DNA of 64,000 bases. Origin: Rutpela maculata (lineage: Eukaryota > Arthropoda > Insecta > Coleoptera > Cerambycidae). The position numbers and the translations under genes were made by a program. The notes under the pieces are model-generated. The model did no database searches and was not told the DNA's origin. It worked only from the letters and a program-made list of their open reading frames with translations. This document shows positions 10,856 to 22,888 of this stretch, in pieces (within the stretch, counting starts at the first letter, position 1; every line of letters begins with the position of its first letter). The DNA lies in assembly GCA_936432065.2 (NCBI GenBank), contig OW386293.2, positions 107,715,795 through 107,779,794 on the forward strand, read 5' to 3'.

Positions 10856-11327
10856 TTATTCGTGATCAACTGATCAAAGACCCAAAAAACATATAATACT
10901 TTTAGTTCGAAAAATCGTTGAGAACTGCCAAAAAGCCTCAAAAATGACCAACAATGCCACACTACTAAAAAAAGAGACCACTATTGGATTAAAGGACTAT
11001 TTCATTCATAATCGGCAAGAAACGGCATTATACAGTGAAAATTTTTTTGGATGAAAAATCGCAAAAAACTACAAAAAATGCTAAAAATGCCAAAAAATTA
11101 CCCATGACTAAAAATGGGACTATTTTTGGGCCAAATGACTGGTTTATTCGTAATCAGCAAACCAAAAAATATAGTAATATAGTAAAAAATATTTTTTGGA
11201 TGAAAAATTGCATAAAACTACAAAAATATGCCCAAAAACGCCCAAAAATGCCCCATAACTAAAAATGTTTCCACTTTTGGGCAAAATTACTATTTTTTTC
11301 GTAATCAGCGATCCGAAAAACATATAA

Positions 11328-12410
11328 CCAAGCAATAAGATTCCACGGACAAGAAATGTCCATTGGAACCCCTTCATTTCTAGGTTAGGATAATTTTTTT
11401 AATAAAAAGGAACAGTGTTACTAAAAACTACTATTCATAACGAATATTTTCCACTAATAAAATTTGATTTTCATATAGATTTGAACTGTCGATGTCGGTA
11501 GATTTTTTATCCAAGAAAGGGATTTTTTTCCACTAGGCGCCGTTTGTAGCGCTGGAGTAAAAATCACGCAGAATGTGTGAGAAAAACAAAAAAGTACCGT
11601 TCCATGTAGAGAAAGTTTAAAAGGTTTTAAAAGGTTTTAAAACGTTTATAACTTTTCAAAAAAAAAGGGTTATTTATAACTATCAATATCCAAAAAGGTT
11701 TATAACTTTTAAATGATGATGGGCCACTTAAGTCTTATTACCTATTTAAATTCCGCCAGAAAACTTCACGTCCATCAACATACAAAGTTATATGCTAAGA
11801 GCGCCAGTCATGCCTTCTGTAATGTTTGGAGGTATCCTTCTACTTTCAGGGTGATTCATTTTAACTTTTAAAAGACGATTTAGGATCTGAGTAATCTGAG
11901 TGGGTAATTCTATCAGACATCCTTATCTTTGTATTTTATCTGAAAACAAATCCAAAGAGGAAAAAAATGAAAAATTAGGAGAAATTCAAGTAGATCTTTT
12001 CTGTAAATAGGTTCGATGCTGAGCCCCCAAACCTCACGAGTCGATAAAGTTCTTCGCGCGACAATTGGTAAATTTAAAATTGTGGCCTTGAGCAATAATT
12101 GTTCTCCAATAAACTTGTTCATAATAAGACGGCCCGGAGAGTATCTTTACGCATTGAAATGTTTTTAGGGTTTTTAGATACTTTATAAGATAGATGGGAT
12201 TAAATTTTCTACAAGATGCGTCTCTTGATATTTTTCTGACAAAATAATTTTTTTATACCAATATTGTCAAACCTAATTAATTTCGTTAATATATTATTGT
12301 AAAAATCTAAGCAAATCGGAATTAAATTTCAAATAAATGGATTCAATATCTTATTATTAGAAATTATCAACGTGAATCAATCTAGTTATATTTATATTTA
12401 TAAATTTAGC
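11328..12410. other. Unassigned AT-rich intergenic stretch
   Basis: No gene was seen. Around 11618-11720 short A/T-rich words repeat (AAAAGGTTTT twice, then TTTATAACTTTT three times), a small degenerate direct repeat. Confidence 0.4.
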
Positions 12411-12727
12411 AACATTAATAATAATAATAATAAATGCCTTTATTCACTGTGTATACAAATTAAAATACAATGAACAAGAAAAAAAAAATTAAATAAACAC
12501 AAATGAAAGGGCGAAGTTCGGTGGTACAGTAGTACACCCGCTCTTCCACATAATAAAGTCAGTGTTAATAAATATTGAGCTTGCTTGCATTTGCAAAGTG
12601 CTCATGCTACTATTTAAACAGATACTTAAGCAAGAAAGTGATGAGTTATGAATACTGCCCACCTGGGCACGAGAATGACCTCGAGACTCTGAGGTTACCT
12701 GGTTGAAAGCGTCCCTAGTACCCACGT
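12411..12727 (-). repeat. LINE 3'-tail-like interspersed repeat, copy 1
   Basis: The segment starts with an (ATA)n run followed by AATGCCTTTATTCA, which on the minus strand reads as an AT-rich 3' end with a trinucleotide tail, as in CR1-like LINEs. From about 12540 it matches 14783-14944 in the same order: CAAAGTGCTCATG/CAAAGTGCTGATG, ACTATTTAAACAG/CCACTTAAACAG, CGGGTACGA/GGGCACGA, GCGTCCCTAG.ACCCAC. No coding sequence remains, so the source family is inferred. Confidence 0.45.
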
Positions 12728-12889
12728 TATGGCTTTCTCTATAGCAGATTACATGTTTCCTTTATTCTTAAATTTTATTTATTTGCATGCAAAGGACAAG
12801 GGTAGATAAGGGTCTTTTTTCGCCCATCGACTATGTCATATACCATTATATTTTCCGAGTAATATATATCTGGACAAGTAATAAAAAAC

Positions 12890-13640
12890 AATTCTCTGGA
12901 ATAGTACATTGTATGTCTAGTAATAAAAGCAATACATTCCTGGACGATGCATAGTGGCCCCAAAGTGACTTTTTGTTTTTCAAATCAGTCTGTAGGTTCT
13001 AATAATAATTAAGCAATCGGAATATTTTTCTAAATCTTCGTTTTTCAATTGCCTATTGATCTGTCAAGCCAGATTTTCGATTTTTGTCCATAATTTTTCA
13101 TAAAAAATTTTAAAAACCAGGGACAAAAATCGAAAATCTAGCTTGACAGATCAATAGAAAATTAAAGAACGAAGATTAAAAAAACTTTCCGATTGCTTAA
13201 GTATTAATATAAGACCTGAAGATGATTTGAAAAAATAAATCACTTTATCGTCAGTCTGCCGTTTTTAATACTTAAGTAATTGGAAAGTATTTTTTTAAAT
13301 CTTCGTTTTTTAATTGCCTATTGATCTGCCAATCCAGATTTTAATTTTTTGTTCCTGATTTTTCAAACTTTGTGATGAAAATTTAAACTTCTTTGGAAAA
13401 TTTTGAAAAATGAGAAACAAAAATCGAAAATCCGGCTTGACAGATCGATAGGCATTTAAAAAACGAAGATTTAAAAAAGAACTTTCACATTGCCTAAGTA
13501 TTAAGACCTGCAGACTGATTTGAAAGTCATTTTGGGGCCACTGTGCGACGCTGTAAATTGTTATCCGAGGCGTTAAGCAGAGGAAAAAAGTCCGGGAATG
13601 TGCTTTTACTGCGAGGTACACGTACTATTTTTCTTGAAAT
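12890..13640. mobile_element. Hairpin element interrupted by a CACAGTGGCCCC MITE
   Basis: The outer parts (12890-12949 and 13546-13640) match the two arms of the uninterrupted hairpin at 13736-13857: AAAGCAATACATTCC.GGACGATG on the left, GTCCGGGAATGTGCTTT and GTACACGTACTATTTTT on the right. The MITE at 12950-13545 sits in the loop. Sequence continuing to the right (ATCAATATTATTATAAATTAAGGAATT) is also shared by both copies, so the repeat unit is longer than the hairpin. Confidence 0.65.
12950..13545. mobile_element. MITE with CAYAGTGGCCCCAAA ends and two internal hairpins
   Basis: The left end is CATAGTGGCCCCAAAGTGACTTT and the right end, inverted, is CACAGTGGCCCCAAAATGACTTT; the following TTCAAATCAGTCTG is also shared. 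Inside are two copies of a hairpin built from AATTGCCTATTGATCTG..AA.CCAGATTTT and its complement (13040-13180 and 13305-13480). The flanking octamers GGACGATG and CGACGCTG agree at 6 of 8 positions, suggesting an 8 bp hAT-type duplication. The 596 bp body has no gene. Confidence 0.65.
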
Positions 13641-13735
13641 CGCAATCAATATTATTATAAATTAAGGAATTTTCCAAATGCATAAAAAAAAAATGTCGGA
13701 GATTTAGTGCTTATTATTTACTGCCTAAGCCGAGA

Positions 13736-13857
13736 ATAGTATATTGTGTATTTAGATGTGAAAGCAATACATTCCCGGACGACGATGCAAATTGTTGGCC
13801 GAGGCCAACAAGCATCGAAGTCCGGGAATGTGCTTTCACACCGAAGTACACATACTA
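13736..13857. repeat. Uninterrupted hairpin element
   Basis: GTATATTGTGTATTTAGATG..AAGC..ACATTCCCGGAC pairs with GTCCGGGAATGTGCTTTCACACCG..GTACACATACTA. The centre reads GTTGGCCGAGGCCAAC, a perfect palindrome. This is the empty-site relative of 12890-13640. Confidence 0.65.
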
Positions 13858-14014
13858 TTTTTTCTGAAATCATAATCAATATTATTATAAATTAAGGAAT
13901 TTGTATTAACGCCTAACATTTCTTCATTACAATTTAACTGCTTAATAATAAATGCAATTTTAATGTGAGTTGGTTTGTCTGCTTGTATTTATTTATTGTC
14001 TAAAATATAGATAA

Positions 14015-14078
14015 AAAACCGTACGGGAATGTTACTTTCCCGGCCTAGGCCGGAAAAGTAACATTCCCGTACGGTTTT
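14015..14078. repeat. 64 bp near-perfect palindrome
   Basis: The sequence runs AAAACCGTACGGGAATGTT inward to the centre CCGGCCTAGGCCGG and back out. Only one mismatched pair is seen over 32 bp arms and there is no loop. It is immediately followed by a GTTGCTTGGCAAC palindrome and the tandem repeat at 14107. Confidence 0.8.
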
Positions 14079-14106
14079 GTTGATCGTTGCTTGGCAACGG
14101 ATCTTT

Positions 14107-14345
14107 TCCGGTCTGTTTTCTGATAGTTTCTTAGCAACGAACTAAAATACTGGAATTGTGCATTTTTCGATCTGAAATCGCGCCGAAAATGTAGACATTA
14201 CCGATCGATTTCAGAAAAAGTAATTTTTCCGGTCTGTTTTCTGATAGTTGCTTAGCAACAGACTGAAATACTAGAATAGCGTATTTTGAGATCTGAAATT
14301 GCGCCGAGAAAGTAGACATTCTTGACCGATTTCAGGAAAAAATAT
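14107..14345. repeat. Tandem duplication, period about 121 bp
   Basis: Two units starting TCCGGTCTGTTTTCTGATAG at 14107 and 14228. Each contains TTAGCAAC, then a GATCTGAAAT.GCGCCGA.AA.GTAGACATT stretch and ends near GACCGATTTCAG. The two differ by scattered substitutions. Confidence 0.75.
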
Positions 14346-15274
14346 ATTTTTATTCAATACACATAACAATATGTGGTTTTGAGCGCTGACACGTTTAAAT
14401 TCGCTCGTAACGTCGACACCACTTGCGACTCTTGCGGAAACGATTTTGTTTTTTATACATTGAAGCGCTTGATGAACCAATATAAATTGATCATTATTCG
14501 AAAGCTTAAATACTCAACAATGAAATGAGATAGAGATTTTCTTGGTTCATCGAGCGCATCTATCTGAAGTATACATTAAAATTTCGGAATAACGTCAAAC
14601 ATTACTAAAAAACTACAAACATGCTTACTTTGAAATATTATTATTACGACTTACTGTTGTTTTTCAAATGTGATCATATGTTCAACTGTAAATAAATGAC
14701 GTTTAATGATTTTAAGGAGAACTTTTTATTTTTATGAAATTAGTGGGCGAAAATATATAGCAACTACCCTTGTCCTTTAACAACATAATATCAGTGTCAG
14801 TAAGAACTGAAATTGATTTCATTTACAAAGTGCTGATGTCACCACTTAAACAGGTATTAAACAAGGAAATGAACGCGTATGTGCCGTGCCTAATCGGGTA
14901 CGAAAATAGGACTCGTTTGGAGCGTCCCTAGAACCCACTCCGTGGATTTGTATATTTGATGAATTATATTCGTTTCATTTTTATTTCTATTTAATTGATA
15001 TTGTGCCTTTATATGTCAAATAACTGTTGTCCTGTTCATGACTTATTGGGTCTAGTTTACTTTCTCTTTCAGGTGCCCTAACACAATAATTTTAGATTTT
15101 ATAAATGAAAATATATTAATGAAGGCACTCCTGCATAAGCTTAAGGGCCTTGATTAAACAAAAATAAAAAATGTACTACCACATTTGAGAAAAAACTTCT
15201 TGCAGAGAATTATAATTTCTACTAGACGAGTCGGATGATTTTATTTAGAAAAGAAAATTTAAAAGTAAAATTTT
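14346..15274. other. Intergenic stretch holding a second LINE-tail-like repeat (14783-14944)
   Basis: No gene was seen. 14783-14944 is a diverged copy of the repeat at 12540-12727 in the same orientation, ending GAGCGTCCCTAGAACCCAC. The rest is unique AT-rich sequence. Confidence 0.45.
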
Positions 15275-16386
15275 AGCCCCATAAAAAAAGTAGTCTGTCC
15301 TGCGGGCCATACCAGTGTATTTGGATCCACTGAAACCGAATCCGAAGTCAGAATTATCAGATTGACTCGTTTTTCACCCCAAGCACAAAAAACAACCCTA
15401 AAACAAAAAGAAAGTGGTCTGTCTGGCGGACTATACCAGTATATCCTTATGTATTTTGACCTGCTGAATCCGAATTCGACATCAGAATTGTCAGATTGGC
15501 TCACCCCTGACCACAGAAAAACACCCCTCCCCAAGAAATGGTCTGTCCGGCGGACCATACTAGTGTATTCGTATGTATTTGCACTCGCTGAAACCGAATC
15601 CGAGGTCAGAATTGTAAGATTGTCTCGTTTTTCACCCCTAACCCCAAAAAAAACACCCCCAAAACAAAAATACCAGTGTATCCTTACCAAATACCATGTG
15701 TGTGTGTAGTCGCGAGCTAGGCATGGGGAGTAGAATTACAACATCGCGTGTGCCAGCTGGCTGAAATGAAATAACAGAGCTGGAATGCTCCACCGATGGA
15801 CGAATTTACGGCTGCCGGTGTTGTCATATTTCTCGCGCTACGTGAATGTACATGCCTAATGGGAAATTACACGCACGGTATATAAGGATTCGGTTCCAGC
15901 GGGTTCAAATATATAACGATACACTAGTATGGTCCGCCGGACAGACCACTTTTTTTGTTTTCCAATTACTTACGGATACACTGGTCAGTCGGACAGACCA
16001 CGTGTTTTTCTATGGTTAGAAAAACGAGCCAATCTGACAATTCTGACGTCGAATTCGGATTCAGCAGGTCAAAATACATAAGGATATACTGGTATAGTCC
16101 GCTGGACAGACCACTTTCTTTTTGTTTTGGGGTTGTTTTTTGGGGTGAGGGGTGAAAAACGAGCCAATCTAACAATTCTGACTTCGGATTCGGCTTCAGC
16201 AGGTCCCATATACATAAGGATACACTGGTCTGGTCCGCCGGACAGACCATTTTTTTGGGGGGTGTTTTTTGGGGTCATTGGTGAAAAACGAGCCAATCTG
16301 ACAATTCTGACTTCGGATTCGGTTTCAGGGGGTCCAATTACATACGCATACACTAGTCTGGTCCACCGGACAGACCACTTTTTTTT
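15275..16386. repeat. Inverted pair of tandem arrays, unit about 125 bp
   Basis: The left array (about 15275-15700) has units starting near 15290, 15413, 15539 and 15665. Each begins with a short palindrome of the type TGGTCTGTCCGGCGGACCA, then GTGTAT.C.TATGTATTTG, CTGAA.CCGAATCCGA..TCAGAATTGT.AGATTG.CTCGTTTTTCACCCC, and closes with a CCCCAAAA-rich run. The right array (about 15905-16386) carries the same unit inverted, with palindromes near 15929, 15986, 16096, 16232 and 16360. About 175 bp of unrelated sequence lies between. The pair forms a large foldback. Long open frames through the units are a by-product of the repeated sequence. A single array of the same family is at 49700-50167. Confidence 0.8.
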
Positions 16387-16879
16387 TGTGAGGCTATGTT
16401 ATTAATGATCTTGAAATTCCAATTTAAAAAAAAATATATTGGTGAAAGAACTGTCGCTCTGTCGGTCAAATGTCAAGAGATATTTTTTGTAAATAATCTT
16501 GTTCTCTATTAAGTAGGTGAAGGTGTTACTCTTAAACTAATTTAAGGGCGAGGACACTGAAAAAACGAAAAAGTGAGAGACAAAAAAATTAATTTCTCAA
16601 CAGTCACCAAAAAGAAGTTGACAGCCAAAAAATTAATTGAACTCGTAAAAACATTCTTCAGGCTTTCTGGTTATAAACTGTTACTTTCGTAGCTTGCCGA
16701 TAGGAAGTATTTTAATCGTGAAAAAATCATCCTTCGAGAATTTTCCGCATTTTCACGCTCCACCCTATGTAGATTACGAAAGTTCAAGTTTATCCATTCT
16801 GTCAGTTTCTGTCTGTCTGTCCGTTGGTGCTGTAACTACAAAACCATTTGGCGGAGAATAATATTTGATGGATAGCTGA
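16387..16879. other. Unassigned intergenic stretch
   Basis: No gene or element was recognised. It begins in a T-rich run next to the inverted array and ends in the TGTCTGTCTGTCCG word found in many simple-repeat contexts. Confidence 0.35.
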
Positions 16880-17290
16880 TGCTATTGCTAACGAAGAACT
16901 GACATATACTTGGTGAAAAATATGCACGGTGGACACTTAAAAAATATAATAAATGAAGAAAATATGACAAGACAGTAATATTTGGTATGAAATTAACATA
17001 TCTGTCAAGGAAGAAAAATATGAAAAAATGTAATAATATTTCATATGTAGTTAACACAACTTTCAAAAAGAAAAATTTAAATAGAATGTTCAAGGTGGTC
17101 AGTTGTCACTTTAAAAGAAGTTAACGAAAGGAAATGTGACGGAGACGATAATATTTCGCATGCAGTTAACACAACTTACAATGAAGAAAAATATTAAAAA
17201 TATACAACAAAATATTTAAAACATGTGACGAAGGGCGACAATATTTTACATGGAATTAACCCAATTGTCAAGGACGAAAAATATACATGT
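16880..17290. repeat. Diverged minisatellite, first block (unit about 100 bp)
   Basis: Four or so degenerate units share the order GAAAAATAT ... CACTTTAAAA.A ... GACG...ATAATATTT ... ATG.AGTTAACACAA.TT. The same unit resumes at 19496-19760. The block is strongly A-rich and non-coding. Confidence 0.6.
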
Positions 17291-19495
17291 TAAATGTCAA
17301 AAGCAAGCTTGGCTATTTAATTTCTGGATTTAAGTTATTGTCATTGCCAAAAGTAGGCATCAAGCATTTCACGTTGGTATAAAGAGGGTTGCAGCTCCTA
17401 GGGTCGTGTCTCTTTCCAATATTATTGGCTTCCTTTTACGCCACCGGGTAAGCGCATTTGAAGGCATTCTAGAAGATCAGTTTTACTCAAAATGGTTAAC
17501 GAGCACGTGTTGGTAAATTTGTCTGGTGAAAATTTTCTACTTAATTGCCGTTTATAGGCTTTCCATTTAATTTAATTATGGAATTTTAGAAGTTCACTAA
17601 TTTGTGCGTACATTGTGTATATTTTGAACGCCGCGCAATGTTCGTTTTAACGGATTTTTAAGAAATTGTAAGTAACATTTTCATTAACATATTAACATAT
17701 TTTCCTGGTATTGTAGAAAGCCATTTTGTCTTGATCATATCCAAATGGTTTGATATTTTGGATCACCGATTCAACGTATTTTCCTGGTATTATAGAAAGC
17801 CATTTTGCCTCGATTATATCCAAATGGTTTGATATTTTGGATCACCGATTCGAGCCGCTCTCCATCTTTGAGCAAGTTAATAAGCTTGATTTTTAATTTG
17901 TTATATATGTACTTATTTATCTGTATTTTTTCAGGGCTCTCAATTTTAATTGTAATTTTTCCATTTCGATTTAAATTTCAAATTTTACCTTTTCACGTTT
18001 ACCTATTCCATTTTACCTTATTTCTATTTCATTTATATCTCATTTTTTTCGATTTTACGTCGTCTATTCCAACGATGTTAGTTGAAAGTTCCATTACCTT
18101 CTTGGGTATGGACTTTCTCTAGTTTATGCTTGGCTCCAACCATTTTCCGTGTTTCAGCATTTGCTCCTATACACCACTTGTGGTCCCTGGATTGATTTTA
18201 ACGACGACGACTTTATGCATTATCTTGGATTATGAATTGGATTTCTTTTGGTAATCCGGAACGAAGTTGAAATTTCTCTACGAGGGACAAGAATCTGTCT
18301 GGAAGGCAGTTTTGCCATACAGGTTTTTATGTAACATATAAGTGCTTATGGACATAATCGATTCAACGATTAATATTTAGACATTAGTACATATTTTGTT
18401 TTATTTTCGTTTGGGTATTCAAAATTCAAAAATCATTTTAATACACTTATTGCGGCAATCATTAAATTATGCAACTCTTGTTAAATTTACAAATTTAAGT
18501 ACCCTTTTCCTTGCTGTCGTCAAAGTAATTTAAAGTTTTATGTATCGTCCATCAGAATTTATATTGTAAATAAGATTATTTTTATTTTTTTGTTAATATC
18601 AATTATTAAGATTAGTGTTAAATTTATGAGGCAACTTACGGGTTTTTCCTTTTAATCGGCAAGATATTTTGTTGTGATTAACAGCGCCAGCCTTTTATCA
18701 TTATTTAACTGGTTTGTTATAAACATAGAGTTTTCTTTTATCTAGCAAAATATTTTGTTGCGATTAATAGGGCCAGTCATTTATCATTATTTAACTGGTT
18801 AGTTATACATATAGGGTTTTTCTTTTAATTGGCAAAACGTTTTGCTATGATTAACAGGGCCAGTCTTTTATCATTATTTAACTGGGTTGTTATACACACA
18901 GGGTGATGTGTTAGGTAGGCTAAATGTACATTTACTAATTATTATATAAGGTCAAAATTTGTAAACCTTCCGTGATATCACGTACGGTAAAGAAAAGCTA
19001 ATTAATGCTTAATATTTTTGATACTATAGTAGTAGGTAATCTCACGGCTGTCTGCTTAATGCATATTTCTATCACCTGAATACATGTCACTAAATATTTG
19101 AATAAACCTATTGTCCATAGTTTGACTGAAGAGGTGTGTTTCCTTTTACCCCATAATAAAACTTACCCTTGTAATTAATGCCTCATTTTGGAATTAAAAG
19201 ATAGTGTTTGGGTACCCTTGACAATTTTGGGAGCCTTCTAGCTAGGTTGCAGTTTTGTTTTGCTAGTGGCGCTCTGTATGCATATATTTGTAGTTCTGAT
19301 ACTTATATGTTATATTTTTTTTGTTAATGTCAACCTTAAACCTACCCCTCTTATCGACTAGAGCTGAGCTAGCCCTCGGCACACATGTTGCGAGCCAAAC
19401 ACTATCACCTTGCTAAAATTAATCATTTTTTTTTGTTATTTTGTCAATTTTGGCCATTGACCAAAGGCTCGTGGCAAGTTGGCCACCCTAAAAAG
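17291..19495. other. About 2.2 kb segment splitting the minisatellite, with its own tandem repeats
   Basis: This segment separates two blocks of one minisatellite, which suggests an insertion. Inside are a roughly 80 bp tandem duplication at 17697-17856 (AGAAAGCCATTTTG, CAAATGGTTTGATATTTTGG, ATCACCGATTC twice) and a roughly 85 bp unit repeated three times at 18640-18905 (GATTAA.AG.GCCAG.C.TTTATCATTATTTAACTGG). No gene, LTR or clear terminal repeat was seen, so the class is open. Confidence 0.45.
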
Positions 19496-19760
19496 GTTAC
19501 AGTTAATACTTAACACCAATATCAAAGAAGAAAAATATGGAAAATATACAGGATAGTCGCTCTAAAAAATGATTAAGAAGCTGTGGCGGAAACAATATTT
19601 CCGACTGTAGTTGACACAATTTTATTATTATTATTATTAATTATCGAGAAGGCAACGTGACATACTTTAGCTGAAAAATGGATAGTGACCACCACTTTAA
19701 AAAATAAGAAACAACGACGGAAAATGATATTTGAAATGTAGTTTTCACTACTGCCAGGAA
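19496..19760. repeat. Diverged minisatellite, second block
   Basis: Continues the unit seen at 16880-17290 (AAAGAAGAAAAATATGG ... CTAAAAAATGA ... GCGG.AACAATATTT ... GTAGTTGACACAATT). It includes an ATT trinucleotide run at 19624-19640. Confidence 0.55.
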
Positions 19761-21664
19761 AGTATCTGATATAATTATAATTTAAAATTTTTTGGAGGAT
19801 TCAGCACTGAAGCTATTAATATATTTATAAAAATGACCTGTACTTATCTTTTGTTTTCGAGATATTAATGCTATAAACAAAAAAGAACCAAATATGAAAT
19901 TATTTTTTGATTCATTTTAATGTCACAAAATATCGATGGACCATTTTTGTTTATAATAATGACCTAATAGACGCAGAAAACACATGGGGACATTTTTACG
20001 TACATCTTTATATCAATTTTTCTGCCATATTTTTACACAATAATTTCACTTATATACTACAAATGCCTCTCTTTATAATTTTCCTTGTCCGCTGTAAACC
20101 TTACCAGCGTCCGTCATATTCTCGTGAACTAAAGGAAAATCCAACACAATTGTGCGACAATATGTCAGCTGTTGCATTCAAGCGCACAATATGTTTCATT
20201 CGTGCCTCTCTCTGATAATGAAATAGTAGAGAAACTCACGAAATGTACAAGATGCACCTTAAAAGGTTTTATCAAAAGTTAGAGATAAAAACGAATTGCG
20301 ACAAAGAACTTCTTCTCTAAAATTCAATTCTCAATAATGTGAGTAGTAAATGAAATTTACACGTGTCAAGTGAAGATTGTATTACGGAGTGTTACTCGAA
20401 CCGGAAGTACTTATTTGGGGTTCTTAACACGTCTTTTGCGATGTGTATTGTGTATGATAGATTTCGTGAAGAGTTTAACTGCTGAACTATATAATTGTTC
20501 GATTATATTACTCCAGCAAAGACTTAATGTCTAGAGAACTATTTATACAGGAGGTGACAAAACTAATTACGCTGTTTCCAGGGACGAACCAAAGGCAAAT
20601 TATTGGTGGAGGATAGATTTTTTCAACTAAACTGCTGGCCAGTTGATAGGCCCCTTCACACTTGTGCATTTTCATCGTGCATTTTGGTACTTCTTAATAA
20701 ATGCATGGCCTTGGCACCTTCACACTAATCATTTTGAGCTGTGAAAACGTGCATACTTCAAACTATACGAAATAGAATATATTCTATTTTCATTTTGCCT
20801 TCGACTTAGGTCGATTTTGGGTGATCACCAGAGGCATGTAATCTCTCATGCTTTATGTATGCTATGTTTTATTATAACGTTGGAGTAAATTGTTACTAAG
20901 GTCTTTGACTAGGCATACAAAAATACAAAAATATACAAGATATACAGTTTGTTTCAGGTTTGAACGAACTTTATGAAGATTGGGTGATATTTCAATTTTA
21001 CTTTAAAATATTATTAAGGTATTTTCGATAGTAATAGTATCAGGAACATTAGGGAATGAATGAATATTGTAGTTGGGTGTTACCGACAGCCAGTTCCTAT
21101 CTTAACGACAAAAATTAAGACATTGGCTGTGTATTTAACGTCGATAATACTACTAAGAACTGAATTGTGCCGTATTTCTCCCAAAATGTTAATCAAATAA
21201 ATGTTTGTAATCGGTCACATCCAACTACAACTTCTACCCGTTTTTATAAATATTTTAATGTATTTGAGTTGCCTACGTTTAATATCTTGCAGTCTCTCGT
21301 TGTCCTAAATCTTAGCCGCAAAACCTCTGAAAATATACTGAGCAATATCGCCGGCAAACAACATAACTGTGGAAAGTAATTGTTGGCTTAGTAACTCTAA
21401 ATTATTATACAAAACCGTGGCCCTTGCGGAAGACAATAGGTTAGCGTCGTCGTTTAACTTAATTTATTTTAAACAAACTGCTGTGCAGCTGTTATCGTCC
21501 TTTTTATAGTCATTATAGTACAGTATGTCATATCATATCATTTCGGTGAAACTAGAATTTACCTGACGACTTTTTTTATGTAAATAAAACAGTAGAATAC
21601 GTTAAGAATACGTTCAATTAATTTCAAAGATGTAATGAATATTAACGTCAGATTTTTAGATTAA
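19761..21664. other. Unassigned AT-rich intergenic stretch
   Basis: No gene could be supported. The longest open frame (19907-20215, 102 codons) has no recognisable motif and AT-driven composition. No inverted or tandem repeat stands out. Confidence 0.4.
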
Positions 21665-21666
21665 TA

Positions 21667-22888
<1,222 letters not shown>

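Larger units (their letters stand above)
9938..11327. mobile_element. Foldback element whose arms are tandem arrays of about 140 bp units
   Basis: The left arm (about 9945-10215) holds two units running GCTGATTACGAA ... AAAAGTGGA ... GGCATTTTTGG ... CGATTTTTC. The right arm (about 10868-11327) holds three to four units of the same sequence inverted, ending CGTAATCAGCGATCCG then AAAAACATATAA. The outer ends thus form the inverted repeat TTATATGTTTTT. The centre is itself composite, with a 289 bp inverted-repeat element at 10427-10715 and a GC-rich hairpin at 10720-10855. No transposase gene is present. Confidence 0.65.

Noticed and set aside
15259..16405. Open frames repeating a TESEVRIVRLARFSPLTPKN-like sequence
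   Set aside because: They follow the tandem unit, appear on both strands and have no start or domain logic, so they are products of the repeat and not a repeat protein.
19470..19492. GTTGGCCACCCTAA as a second end of the GGGTGGCCC transposon family
   Set aside because: Only 9-10 bp match and no partner end was found nearby.
19907..20215. 102-codon open frame as a host gene
   Set aside because: Composition follows AT-rich DNA and no motif or neighbour supports it.
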